A stretch of 39,231 nt of DNA from an uncultured Eubacteriales bacterium (GTDB lineage Bacteria > Bacillota > Clostridia > Oscillospirales > Oscillospiraceae), in assembly GCA_900316335.1 (NCBI GenBank), contig ONCN01000023.1:1-39231 (forward strand), written 5' to 3'. Shown here piece by piece: positions 1 to 6,738 of the stretch. A model generated the notes under the pieces. The model was not told the DNA's origin. It made no database searches and saw only the letters and a list, made by a program, of their open reading frames with translations. A program made the translations under genes and the position numbers. Position 1 is the stretch's first letter. Every line of letters begins with the position of its first letter.

Positions 1-178
1 TGGATCCAAGGAGGGGGAAGAAATTCGAAATCTTCCCCCTCCTTGGCGTGTCTTTGGTTACTTTCTGCACGAGCAGAAAGTGACGCCCCCGGCAGGGTGC
101 GCAGGTTGCAGAGTTAGGAGCATTACCATTGGGTGGCGGAAGGCCAATACAACCACAGACCAATCCCAAAACCCAGGT
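1..178 (+). repeat. Structured intergenic repeat A, copy 1
   Basis: The first ~178 bases recur, inverted, at about 14562-14747 with roughly 80 percent identity by eye. The copy opens with a 15-bp perfect stem (6-20 with 32-46) of the type CCAAGGAGGGGGAAG, followed by a second hairpin (60-68 with 73-81, loop ACGA). In the other copy the second stem is kept but its tip bases differ on both arms. No open frame here looks like a real gene. It is probably a dispersed non-coding repeat family; the element may extend left of the window. Confidence 0.8.
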
Positions 179-540
179 AGCGCACCGAATGGCGCTTCGC
201 GACGGGTCGATGAGCGACGCGTAGCTAGTCCCTTAGGAGTCATCGACCCCTACGGGATAGGTACGTTCCGTAGTGACGCATGACTCCCAGGGGACTAGCT
301 GCGCGTCGCACATGCGCCAGCACGTATGCGCCTGCATAACCTCCGAGCGTTCCAAAACCCGAAACCGCCCACAAGGGCGCTTCGCGACGGGCTGATGTGG
401 TCATCAGCCCCTACGGACTCTGAGGATCGTGGCGCTGCGCGACGGGCCGATGTGCGGTGCGAAGCTGGTCCCTTGGGAGTCATTCTTCGTGACGCTTCGA
501 GTTCGGCCTCTACGGGGCAGGACTACGGCGGGGGCAGCGG
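179..540. repeat. Nested direct and inverted repeats
   Basis: This gene-free stretch is built from repeated modules. A 22-base module beginning GGCGCT and ending in a GATG occurs at 191-212, 376-397 and 431-452. Each is followed by a partner able to pair with its end: 241-249, 402-410 and about 503-508. A separate 30-base module occurs at 214-243, inverted at 280-309, and direct again at 454-483. The stem sequences differ between copies but stay complementary. Small frames here look spurious. The function is unknown. Confidence 0.75.
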
Positions 541-550
541 AAAAATTTGG

Positions 551-576
551 ATTGTCAAGCTTTTAGCCTTGACAAT
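551..576. promoter_or_regulatory. Inverted repeat overlapping the -35 box
   Basis: ATTGTCAAG at 551-559 and CTTGACAAT at 568-576 form a perfect 9-bp inverted repeat with an 8-base spacer. Its right arm contains the -35 hexamer of the ylxM-ffh promoter, so it could be an operator. It could also be the end of an upstream terminator-like hairpin, or a chance product of the -35 sequence. Confidence 0.45.
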
Positions 577-597
577 TGGCGCTGGTTCGTGTATAAT
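569..597 (+). promoter_or_regulatory. Sigma-A promoter for ylxM-ffh
   Basis: TTGACA (569-574) and TATAAT (592-597) are both perfect consensus hexamers separated by exactly 17 bases. Transcription should start near 604, giving a leader of about 65 nt before ylxM. Confidence 0.9.
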
Positions 598-635
598 GGG
601 CTAGCTGTCAAAGTTTGGACCTTGATAGGGGGCGC

Positions 636-693
636 GGGCCGTGAAGGATGATCAGCTTGAAATGGGGCCGTGAAGGATGATCAGCTTGAAATG
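636..693 (+). repeat. Perfect 29-bp tandem duplication at the ylxM start
   Basis: Bases 636-664 are repeated exactly at 665-693. Each copy carries a GTG start followed by the codons for the YlxM N-terminus. Because 29 is not a multiple of three, the first GTG (641) reads only ten codons and stops at TGA 671-673. That stop overlaps the second GTG (670) as GTGA. Confidence 0.95.
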
Positions 694-1020
694 ACGCTGT
701 ACTTCGATTTTTACGGCGAGCTGCTCACGCAAAAGCAGCGGACCTGCTTTGACCTGTATTACAACCAGGATCTTTCTCTCTCCGAGATCGCCCAGCTTGA
801 GGGGATCAGCCGCCAGGGTGTGCACGACGCCATCAGCCGCGCCGAAGCCCAACTGAGCCAACTTGAGCAAATCACCGGCTGCGTCCGCTCCGCACGCGCG
901 GCTGCGCAAACCGCACAGCGGCTTGAGGCGCTTGCCCGGCGGCTCGCCGCCCTGCCCGGCGACGAGGCCCAGGCCATCGCCGGAGAGATCCGGGAGGCCG
1001 CGGCCTCACTAAAGGAGTAA
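670..1020 (+). CDS. ylxM: YlxM-family helix-turn-helix protein, SRP-associated
   Basis: A 116-residue protein of the UPF0122/YlxM family, a small sigma-70 region-4-like helix-turn-helix protein. It is almost always encoded directly before ffh and is linked to the signal recognition particle pathway. The FDFYGELLT opening and the following LTQKQR...DLSLSEIA...ISRQGV segment (about residues 14-52) are the family signature. I chose GTG 670 because VKDDQLEMTLYFDFYGELL aligns with the usual family N-terminus; ATG 691 is the alternative. The start lies inside a perfect 29-bp duplication whose first copy makes a ten-codon minigene. The stop is 3 bases before ffh, so the two are co-transcribed. Function beyond SRP association is not settled for the family. 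Confidence 0.9.
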   Translation: MKDDQLEMTLYFDFYGELLTQKQRTCFDLYYNQDLSLSEIAQLEGISRQGVHDAISRAEAQLSQLEQITGCVRSARAAAQTAQRLEALARRLAALPGDEAQAIAGEIREAAASLKE

Positions 1021-1023
1021 GCT

Positions 1024-2397
1024 ATGGCATTTGAAGGCCTGACTGAAAAACTATCCGCCTCCTTCCAGCGGCTGCGCAGCAAGGGGCGGCTGACCGAAAG
1101 CGACGTGAAAGAAGCCATGCGGGAGATCCGCCTGGCCCTGCTTGAGGCCGACGTGAGCTACAAGGTGGTCAAGGACTTTATCAAGTCCGTCACCGAGCGC
1201 TGCGTGGGCAACGATGTGCTCGAAAGTCTGACCCCCGCCCAGATGGTGGTGAAGATCGTCAACGAAGAGCTCACCCGCCTCATGGGCAGCGAAAACCAGA
1301 AGATCACCCTCTCCTCCAAGGGGCCGACGGTGATCATGCTGGTGGGTCTGCAGGGCGCGGGCAAAACCACCAACGGCGCAAAGCTCGCCGGCTGGTTCAA
1401 AAAGACCCAGGGCAAGCGGCCGCTTCTTGTGGCCTGCGACGTCTACCGCCCCGCCGCCATCCGGCAGCTTGAGGTCGTGGGCGGCCAGCTCGATATCCCC
1501 GTGTTCCAGATGGGTCAGATCGACCCTGTGAAGATCGCCAAGGAGGCCATGACCTACGCCGTGCAGCACGGCAACGACATGGTGTTTTTGGATACCGCAG
1601 GCCGCCTGCATGTGGACGAAGCGCTTATGACCGAGCTGCAGTCCATTAAGCAGGAGGTCAAGCCCGACGAGATTTTGCTGGTGCTCGACGCCATGACCGG
1701 TCAGGACGCGGTGAACGCCGCGCAGACCTTTGACCAGTGGCTTGACATCGGCGGCGTGATGCTCTCCAAGCTCGACGGCGACGCCAGAGGCGGCGCGGCA
1801 CTGTCTGTCAAGGCTGTGACCGGCAAGCCCATCAAGTTTATCGGCACCGGCGAAAAGCTGGACCAGATCGAGCCCTTCCACCCCGGGCGCATGGCCGGGC
1901 GGATCTTGGGCATGGGCGACGTGCTGAGCCTGATCGAAAAGGCTGAGCAGGCGCTTGACCGCAAAAAGGCCGAGGAGATGGAAGCCCGTCTGCGGCAGAA
2001 CAAATTCACCCTCTCAGACTTCTACGACCAGCTTTTGCAGCTCAAAAACATGGGCAGCATCCAGGATATCCTGGGCATGATGCCCGGCATGGGCAGCATG
2101 AAGGACATCCCTGTGGACGAAAAGGCGCTCACCCGTGTGGAGGCCATCATCCAGTCCATGACCCCCTATGAGCGGGAAAACCCCTCCTGCCTCGGCTCAA
2201 GCCGCAAAAAGCGCATCGCCGCCGGCTGCGGGCAGCGGGTGGAGGACGTGAACAAGCTGCTCAAGCAGTTTGACCAGATGCAGAAGATGATCAAGATGAT
2301 GTCCGGCCCCGGCGCCTCGCGGAAGATGAAAAAGCTCCAGCGCAAGGGCGGCTTCCCCAACTTGGGCGGCGGCATGGGCGGCTTCCCCGGCCTGTAA
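1024..2397 (+). CDS. ffh: Signal recognition particle protein Ffh (SRP54)
   Basis: A 457-residue GTPase that binds SRP RNA and signal peptides and, with FtsY, targets nascent membrane proteins to the translocon. The order is the N domain (about 1-90), the G domain with P-loop GLQGAGKTT near residue 108, DTAGR near 190 and TKLDG-like SKLDG near 248, and the methionine-rich M domain from about 300. The M domain carries the SRP RNA-binding segment SSRKKRIAAG and a glycine/methionine-rich tail. Length is normal. The RBS AAAGGAG lies over the end of ylxM. The M domain has CLGSS where relatives have an Ile/Asn-containing segment, which is probably a tolerated substitution. Confidence 0.98.
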   Translation: MAFEGLTEKLSASFQRLRSKGRLTESDVKEAMREIRLALLEADVSYKVVKDFIKSVTERCVGNDVLESLTPAQMVVKIVNEELTRLMGSENQKITLSSKGPTVIMLVGLQGAGKTTNGAKLAGWFKKTQGKRPLLVACDVYRPAAIRQLEVVGGQLDIPVFQMGQIDPVKIAKEAMTYAVQHGNDMVFLDTAGRLHVDEALMTELQSIKQEVKPDEILLVLDAMTGQDAVNAAQTFDQWLDIGGVMLSKLDGDARGGAALSVKAVTGKPIKFIGTGEKLDQIEPFHPGRMAGRILGMGDVLSLIEKAEQALDRKKAEEMEARLRQNKFTLSDFYDQLLQLKNMGSIQDILGMMPGMGSMKDIPVDEKALTRVEAIIQSMTPYERENPSCLGSSRKKRIAAGCGQRVEDVNKLLKQFDQMQKMIKMMSGPGASRKMKKLQRKGGFPNLGGGMGGFPGL

Positions 2398-2403
2398 ACG
2401 AAA

Positions 2404-2449
2404 TTGACAATTGCACACAATTGACAATGATATCAAACTATTATTATTT
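2404..2449 (+). promoter_or_regulatory. Possible promoter region before rpsP
   Basis: Two TTGACA hexamers (2404-2409 and 2421-2426) lie in a repeated AATTGACAA context within an AT-rich 68-base gap. TATTAT-like -10 candidates are at 2439-2447, but spacing is not ideal (12-15 bases) for the second box. The first box has a TGATAT at 2428-2433 with an 18-base spacer. A promoter is plausible but its exact elements are uncertain. Confidence 0.45.
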
Positions 2450-2465
2450 TTAAGGAGATACTACC

Positions 2466-2705
2466 ATGGTTAAGATCAGACTCAGAAGAATGGGCGCCAA
2501 GAAGAACCCCTTCTACCGCATTGTTGTCGCTGACTCCCGCAGCCCCCGTGACGGCCGCTGCATCGAAGAGATCGGCACCTACAATCCCCTGGCCAACCCC
2601 GCCGAGATCAACCTCGACGTAGAGAAGGCTCAGACCTGGATCAAGAACGGCGCTCAGCCCACCGACACTGTCAGAGGTCTGTTGAAGAAGGCCGGCGCTC
2701 TGTAA
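2466..2705 (+). CDS. rpsP: 30S ribosomal protein S16
   Basis: A 79-residue protein with the S16 signature at its start ([24 protein letters not shown]) and the usual family length. It is a structural protein of the small ribosomal subunit, needed for assembly of the 16S rRNA 5-prime domain. The RBS TAAGGAG lies 8 bases before ATG. It is followed after 15 bases by khpA, the classic ffh-rpsP-khpA order. Codon use is more AT-tolerant than that of its neighbours, as expected of a highly expressed gene. Confidence 0.98.
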   Translation: MVKIRLRRMGAKKNPFYRIVVADSRSPRDGRCIEEIGTYNPLANPAEINLDVEKAQTWIKNGAQPTDTVRGLLKKAGAL

Positions 2706-2720
2706 GCCGAGGGCGTCATC

Positions 2721-2948
2721 ATGAAGGAACTGCTGCTCTACATGGCTCAAAACCTGGTGGAACACCCCGACCAGGTGACTGTCACCGAGCTGGAGGGCGA
2801 CCCCACTGTGCTGGAGCTCCGTGTAGCCCCTGAGGACATGGGCAAGGTCATCGGCCGCGGCGGCCGGATCGCCAAGGAGATCCGCGCCATCATGAAGTCT
2901 GTGGCCCAGCGCAAGGGCGTTCGCGTCAGCGTGGAGATTGTAGACTGA
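2721..2948 (+). CDS. khpA: KH-domain RNA-binding protein KhpA (YlqC)
   Basis: A 75-residue single KH-domain protein of the KhpA/YlqC family. The GKVIGRGGRIAKEIRAIM segment (about residues 46-63) holds the GxxG loop that contacts RNA. In Firmicutes KhpA pairs with KhpB and influences cell division and elongation through RNA binding. It sits directly after rpsP, as is typical, with a weak RBS (GAGGG). A strong hairpin terminator follows within 11 bases of the stop. The usual next gene, rimM, is displaced by a convergent gene. Confidence 0.95.
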   Translation: MKELLLYMAQNLVEHPDQVTVTELEGDPTVLELRVAPEDMGKVIGRGGRIAKEIRAIMKSVAQRKGVRVSVEIVD

Positions 2949-2958
2949 ACATGAACAC

Positions 2959-2988
2959 AAAACAGGCTGCTGAAAAGCAGCCTGTTTT
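2959..2988. terminator. Bidirectional terminator, khpA / TM2 gene
   Basis: A 13-bp perfect stem (2959-2971 with 2976-2988) with a GAAA loop, A-rich on the left and T-rich on the right. It can therefore terminate khpA on the plus strand and the TM2 gene on the minus strand. Confidence 0.9.
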
Positions 2989-2992
2989 GATA

Positions 2993-3484
2993 TCAAATGT
3001 AATATGGATTTGGTTTTGTCAAGAGTGTGATCAAATCAACCAACCATCCAATTCCGAACAGTCCAAAAGTAAACAAGTACAGAATTCCCATCCCTGTCTT
3101 GCCCTCATAGAACTTATGTGCACCCAATCCTCCCAGGAAAAAGCACAGCAGCAGCGCTACCGTTTTATCCTTCGGCGTTCCAGCGCTGACGGTTTTGACG
3201 GCGGGCTGTGGTGCAATGTTGTTTGTGATCACAATCTGTGGTTGTGGATTTACCCTTGTTGCCACTTGCGGTCCGCCACATTTTGGACATACTGCGCAGG
3301 ATGAATGAATTCTGCTGCCGCAATGTCTGCAAAAAATCAGTTCGTTCATACGGGGAGCGAACTGTGGCGCAGATCGGGTTGTTGCTTCGTTCACATATTT
3401 TGTACCGCAGCTTTGGCACACCCAAATGCCGTCCTGACAAATGAGATCAGGGCTGTTGCACATCTGACAAATCAGTGCTTTCAC
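2993..3484 (-). CDS. Zinc-ribbon TM2-domain membrane protein
   Basis: Starting at GTG 3484, a 163-residue protein with two zinc-ribbon motifs and a C-terminal TM2 domain. The ribbons are CQMC...CQSCGTKY near the N-terminus and CRHCG...CPKCGG in the middle. The TM2 domain is two helices around FFLGGLGAHKFYEGK and LFTFGLFGIGWLVDLI. The longer frame reaching 3730 is rejected because a good promoter lies at 3573-3545, downstream of that start. The RBS is AGGAGG 11 bases from GTG. Function is unknown; the layout fits an inner-membrane protein with a cytoplasmic zinc-binding head. The gene is visibly AT-richer than its neighbours and sits inside the usually continuous khpA-rimM block, which suggests an acquired gene. 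Confidence 0.85.
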   Translation of the reverse strand: MKALICQMCNSPDLICQDGIWVCQSCGTKYVNEATTRSAPQFAPRMNELIFCRHCGSRIHSSCAVCPKCGGPQVATRVNPQPQIVITNNIAPQPAVKTVSAGTPKDKTVALLLCFFLGGLGAHKFYEGKTGMGILYLFTFGLFGIGWLVDLITLLTKPNPYYI

Positions 3485-3544
3485 GGGAACGACTACCTCC
3501 TCTGTTTCATGCGTTTGGCAGGATGAAATGGATGGATTTTTCTT

Positions 3545-3573
3545 ATTGTAGCACGATAGGCAGAGGTTTGCAA
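3545..3573 (-). promoter_or_regulatory. Sigma-A promoter for the TM2 gene
   Basis: On the minus strand TTGCAA (3573-3568) and TACAAT (3550-3545) are separated by 17 bases. The expected transcript start near 3538 leaves a leader of about 54 nt before GTG 3484. Confidence 0.8.
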
Positions 3574-3630
3574 CCTTTTTTCCTCTGTTTTGCAGCGTCA
3601 TGCACTGCTGCGCGAGCAGAACGATTTCTC

Positions 3631-3659
3631 TTGACAAAGCCGTGTCCGGACGCGATAAT
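3631..3659 (+). promoter_or_regulatory. Sigma-A promoter for rimM-trmD
   Basis: TTGACA (3631-3636), a 17-base spacer and GATAAT (3654-3659). The rimM start is 60 bases further on. This replaces read-through from khpA, which is cut off by the inserted gene and its terminator. Confidence 0.85.
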
Positions 3660-3718
3660 ACAATTAGCAAATCCTTTGCCGACCGGCACGGTTCCGGCAA
3701 TGACAAATGGAGGACCCC

Positions 3719-4222
3719 ATGAACAATCAATACTTAGAAACCGGCAAGATCGTCTCGACGCACGGCATCCGGGGGGAGGTCAAGGTGCAGCCCTGGGCGG
3801 ATTCACCGGATTTTTTGCTGCGCTTCAAGACCCTGTATCTGGACCGCGGCGCCAGACCGATGGCCGTGGAGCAGGCCCGGGTGCAGAAGACGATGGTGCT
3901 GCTCAAGCTCAAGGGAATCGACACCGTCGAGCAGGCGCAGGCGATGCGGGATCAGATCCTGTATCTGGACCGGCAGGACCCGCATATCCCCGCAGGCACC
4001 GTCTTTCAGGCGGATCTGATCGGCCTGCCGGTGCGCGCAAACGGCGAGGAGCTTGGCACCATCCGGGAAATTTTGTCCATGCCCGCCTCAGACGTGTGGG
4101 TGGTCAGAGGGGAGCACGAATACATGATCCCCAACGTCAAGGCCTTTGTGCCGGTGATTGATCTGTCTTTGGGCTACGTGGACGTGAATTTGATCGAAGG
4201 GATGCGCACCGATGCGGATTGA
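3719..4222 (+). CDS. rimM: Ribosome maturation factor RimM
   Basis: A 167-residue protein that helps mature the 16S rRNA 3-prime (head) domain and binds ribosomal protein S19. The N-terminal GKIVSTHGIRGEVKV segment is the RimM signature, and the PRC-barrel half follows (ADLIGLPV...EYMIPNVKAFV...VDVNLIEGM). Start ATG 3719 is preferred to the in-frame ATG 3707 because GGAGG at 3709-3713 then sits 5 bases upstream. It overlaps trmD by 11 bases, so the two are translationally coupled. Confidence 0.96.
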   Translation: MNNQYLETGKIVSTHGIRGEVKVQPWADSPDFLLRFKTLYLDRGARPMAVEQARVQKTMVLLKLKGIDTVEQAQAMRDQILYLDRQDPHIPAGTVFQADLIGLPVRANGEELGTIREILSMPASDVWVVRGEHEYMIPNVKAFVPVIDLSLGYVDVNLIEGMRTDAD

Positions 4223-4997
4223 TATTATGACCCTCTTCCCCGAGACTGTGGGGGACGTGCTCTCTGAGTCGATCATCGGCAGAGCGCAGGAGCGGGGCTT
4301 TGTCACCATCCGGACCCACCAGATCCGGGACTACACCACCAACAAGCAAAATCAGGTGGACGACTATCCCTACGGCGGCGGCCACGGCGCAGTGATGCAG
4401 GCAGACCCGCTCTATCGCTGCTGGGACCACATCCGGCAGGAGACGGGCCTGAAGCCGCACACGATCTATCTATCCCCCTGCGGCACGGTCTTTGACCAGG
4501 CCAAGGCAAGGGAGCTGGCGGGAAGCTATGAAAGTCTCATTTTGGTCTGCGGCCACTATGAGGGCATCGACCAGCGCTTTATCGACGAGTGCGTGGACGA
4601 GGAGATCTCTTTGGGCGACTTCGTGCTGACCGGCGGCGAGATTGCGGCCCTGGCTGTGAGCGACGCGGTGTGTCGTCTTCTGCCCGGGGTGCTTTCAGAC
4701 CCCGCCTGCTTTGAGGACGAGAGCCACTGGAACGGTCTGTTGGAATATCCCCAATACAGCCGTCCGGCGGTGTGGCACGAACGTCCGGTGCCGGAAATTT
4801 TGCTCTCGGGCAACCACGAAAAGGTCGCCCGCTGGCGGCGAAAGCAGTCTATTTTGCGCACCATGCACCGGCGGCCGGATCTGTTTGCCAGGCTGCGGCT
4901 GCCAAGCCATTCCAAGGCCGAGAAAAAATTCATACAGGAACTGGAGGAGGAAGACGATGCATTCCAAGCTCGATACGCTGAAAACCTGGGTCGATGA
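4212..4997 (+). CDS. trmD: tRNA (guanine-37-N1)-methyltransferase TrmD
   Basis: A 261-residue SPOUT-class enzyme that methylates G37 of tRNAs with S-adenosylmethionine, which prevents +1 frameshifting. Visible family motifs are MRIDIMTLFPE at the start, VDDYPYGGGHGAVMQADP, LVCGHYEGIDQRF (about residues 110-122) and LGDFVLTGGEIAA. These form the trefoil-knot cofactor site. Length is slightly above the common ~245. It overlaps rimM by 11 bases, and its last 41 bases overlap the sirtuin start. The usual follower rplS is absent. Confidence 0.97.
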   Translation: MRIDIMTLFPETVGDVLSESIIGRAQERGFVTIRTHQIRDYTTNKQNQVDDYPYGGGHGAVMQADPLYRCWDHIRQETGLKPHTIYLSPCGTVFDQAKARELAGSYESLILVCGHYEGIDQRFIDECVDEEISLGDFVLTGGEIAALAVSDAVCRLLPGVLSDPACFEDESHWNGLLEYPQYSRPAVWHERPVPEILLSGNHEKVARWRRKQSILRTMHRRPDLFARLRLPSHSKAEKKFIQELEEEDDAFQARYAENLGR

Positions 4998-5673
4998 GGC
5001 CCGGTCCATGGTCTTTTTCGGCGGGGCAGGCGTCTCCACGGAAAGCGGCATCCCCGATTTTCGCAGTGTAGACGGGCTGTACAGCCAGAAATTCAAGTAT
5101 CCCCCCGAAACCATCATCTCAGCCACCTTCTTTGCCCGGAAGCCGGAGGAATTCTTCGACTTCTACAAGCAGAAGATGCTCCCTCTGGGCTTTGAGCCCA
5201 ACGTGACCCACAAGGTCCTCGCCCGCTGGGAGCGGGAGGGCCGTCTGGCCGCCGTGGTGACCCAGAACATCGACGGCCTGCATCAGAAGGCGGGCTCTAA
5301 AACCGTCTATGAGCTCCACGGCTCGGTGCTGCGCAACTACTGCACCCGCTGCCACCGCGCGTACTCCGCCCAGTATGTGAAAAACAGCCGGGGCGTGCCG
5401 ATGTGCGACTGCGGCGGCATCATCAAGCCCGACGTGGTGCTCTATGAAGAGTCTTTGGACACCAACGTGATGTACGGCGCGGCCCAGGCCATTGCAAACG
5501 CGGATATGCTGATTGTGGCCGGGACCTCGCTCACGGTCTACCCCGCGGCCGGGATGCTGCGCTACTATCGCGGCAATCGTCTGGTTTTGATCAACCGCGA
5601 CGCCACCCCCTATGACGACGAGGCGGATCTGGTCTTCCACGAAAGTCTGGGCACGATCTTCTCCCAGCTTTGA
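4957..5673 (+). CDS. cobB: NAD-dependent protein deacylase (sirtuin, SIR2 family)
   Basis: A 238-residue sirtuin that removes acyl groups from lysines using NAD. Motifs: FGGAGVSTESGIPDFRS (21-37) binds NAD, TQNIDGLHQKAG (102-113) forms the active site, and ELHGSV holds the catalytic His121. A zinc site is formed by Cys129, Cys132, Cys150 and Cys152, and GTSLTVYPAA follows near the C-terminus. Start ATG 4957 has GGAGGAGG 6 bases upstream and overlaps trmD by 41 bases in another frame. This implies coupling to the tRNA/ribosome maturation genes. A strong terminator follows immediately. Confidence 0.95.
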   Translation: MHSKLDTLKTWVDEARSMVFFGGAGVSTESGIPDFRSVDGLYSQKFKYPPETIISATFFARKPEEFFDFYKQKMLPLGFEPNVTHKVLARWEREGRLAAVVTQNIDGLHQKAGSKTVYELHGSVLRNYCTRCHRAYSAQYVKNSRGVPMCDCGGIIKPDVVLYEESLDTNVMYGAAQAIANADMLIVAGTSLTVYPAAGMLRYYRGNRLVLINRDATPYDDEADLVFHESLGTIFSQL

Positions 5674-5719
5674 CAAAACGGTCCCGGGATCGAAACGGAT
5701 CCCGGGACCTGTTTTGTCA
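5671..5719 (+). terminator. Rho-independent terminator after the sirtuin gene
   Basis: An 11-bp GC-rich stem (5681-5691 with 5698-5708) nested in an outer stem of TGACAAAAC paired with GTTTTGTCA (5671-5679 with 5711-5719). It overlaps the stop codon. Confidence 0.9.
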
Positions 5720-5870
5720 AAAACTTCGGATCATGCACAGCGTGGGGAATGAAAGATTGAGAGAAGGAAAAAATGGAGGCGTCCGTTCTGGACAATTTGG
5801 ATACAGTTCTATATCGAAGATGTGGAACTCACCAAAATTCTTTCCTTGTTTCATTCCCGCTGCTCTGCAA
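5720..5870. repeat. Divergent intergenic repeat B, copy 1
   Basis: This gene-free stretch resembles 14905-15060. The clearest match is 5795-5866 against about 14988-15060, sharing ATATCG-AGAT-TGGAA and AATTCTTT-CTTGTTTCATTC; identity is about three quarters by eye. The left half matches more weakly. No convincing gene is present, and small minus-strand frames are probably artefacts of the repeat. Confidence 0.6.
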
Positions 5871-5876
5871 AAGCGC

Positions 5877-6617
5877 TTATTCTCCGCGCTGGCGGAGGAA
5901 GCGCTCGGTCTGCTCAAGCTGCTCGGGGGTGTTGACGCCGATGATCTGCTCGTTGAGCGCGGCGGTGTAGACCGCAACGCGCTTGCCCTGGTCGCGCAGA
6001 ATGGCAGGAACGTCGGTAAGGTAATACTCTTTTTGGGCGTTGTTGTTTTTGAGACTGCTCAGCGCCTCGAGCAGCGAGGCACAGTCGAAGGCGTAGATGC
6101 CCACGTTGAGCTCGCGGATGGCCTTCTGTTCCTCGGTGCAGTCGCGGTCTTCCACAATGCGGAGGAAGTCGCCGTTTTCATCGCGCAGCACACGACCGTA
6201 GGGCAGATATTCCTTGCAGGTGCCCGAGAGCATCGTGCAAAGCGCGCCGGTCTCGGCGTGGTGCTGCAGAAGGCCCTCATAGACCTCTTTCTTCAACAGG
6301 GGCATATCCCCGTAGCAAACCAGCACGGTGCCATCAAAGCCCTCCAGGTGCTCCTTCGCGCACATCACAGCGTGGCCGGTGCCAAGCTGGGGCTCCTGCA
6401 CGGCTTGGGGATAGCCGGGGAAGGCGGCAAAGACCGCCTCTTTCATATAGCCGCCGACAAGGACGGTGTTTTCCGGGGGGATAAAATCAATAGCCTTGAG
6501 CACGTAGTGCAGAAGGGGCTTGCCGCAGGCCTGACGAAGGACCTTGGGCAGATTGTTGGTTTCAGACATCATTCTGGTGCCCTTGCCGGCTGCCAGAACA
6601 ACCGCTTTTGTATTCAT
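5877..6617 (-). CDS. GlmU-like sugar nucleotidyltransferase, single domain
   Basis: A 246-residue protein matching the N-terminal uridylyltransferase half of GlmU. LAAGKGTRMMSETNNLPKVL near the start is the nucleotide-binding loop. QEPQLGTGHAV, CYGDMPLL, YGRVLRDENGDFLRIVEDRD and ELNVGIYAFD follow in GlmU order. The left-handed beta-helix acetyltransferase half (about 200 residues) is missing. The chain ends at ERFLRQRGE just where that half would begin, and a repeat lies immediately beyond the stop. It probably makes UDP-GlcNAc or a similar sugar nucleotide; the sugar cannot be read from sequence. Start ATG 6617 has GGAG 7 bases upstream. Stand-alone homologues exist, so loss of a domain is only one explanation. 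Confidence 0.85.
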   Translation of the reverse strand: MNTKAVVLAAGKGTRMMSETNNLPKVLRQACGKPLLHYVLKAIDFIPPENTVLVGGYMKEAVFAAFPGYPQAVQEPQLGTGHAVMCAKEHLEGFDGTVLVCYGDMPLLKKEVYEGLLQHHAETGALCTMLSGTCKEYLPYGRVLRDENGDFLRIVEDRDCTEEQKAIRELNVGIYAFDCASLLEALSSLKNNNAQKEYYLTDVPAILRDQGKRVAVYTAALNEQIIGVNTPEQLEQTERFLRQRGE

Positions 6618-6689
6618 ACTTTCACTCCATTTGCCGCCGGGCGGCGATTTTCTTTGCTTTGGCTCCTGCTGTGTGGCAGGGCTATGTTC

Positions 6690-6718
6690 AGTATAAGGGA
6701 TATTCACCAAAAATGCAA
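6690..6718 (-). promoter_or_regulatory. Promoter for the GlmU-like gene
   Basis: Minus strand TTGCAT (6718-6713), 17-base spacer, TATACT (6695-6690). It is divergent from the promoter at 6739-6767. Confidence 0.8.
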
Positions 6719-6738
6719 CAATTTATTTCCTGAAACGC

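Noticed and set aside
1051-1881. Minus-strand frame of 276 residues opposite ffh
   Set aside because: It is fully antisense to a confident gene; in high-GC DNA such frames arise by chance, and its His/Gly/Leu-rich sequence fits no family.
3485-3730. N-terminal extension of the TM2-domain gene to 3730
   Set aside because: A good promoter for this gene lies at 3573-3545, inside the extension, and the zinc-ribbon start at GTG 3484 has an RBS. The extension has no family similarity.
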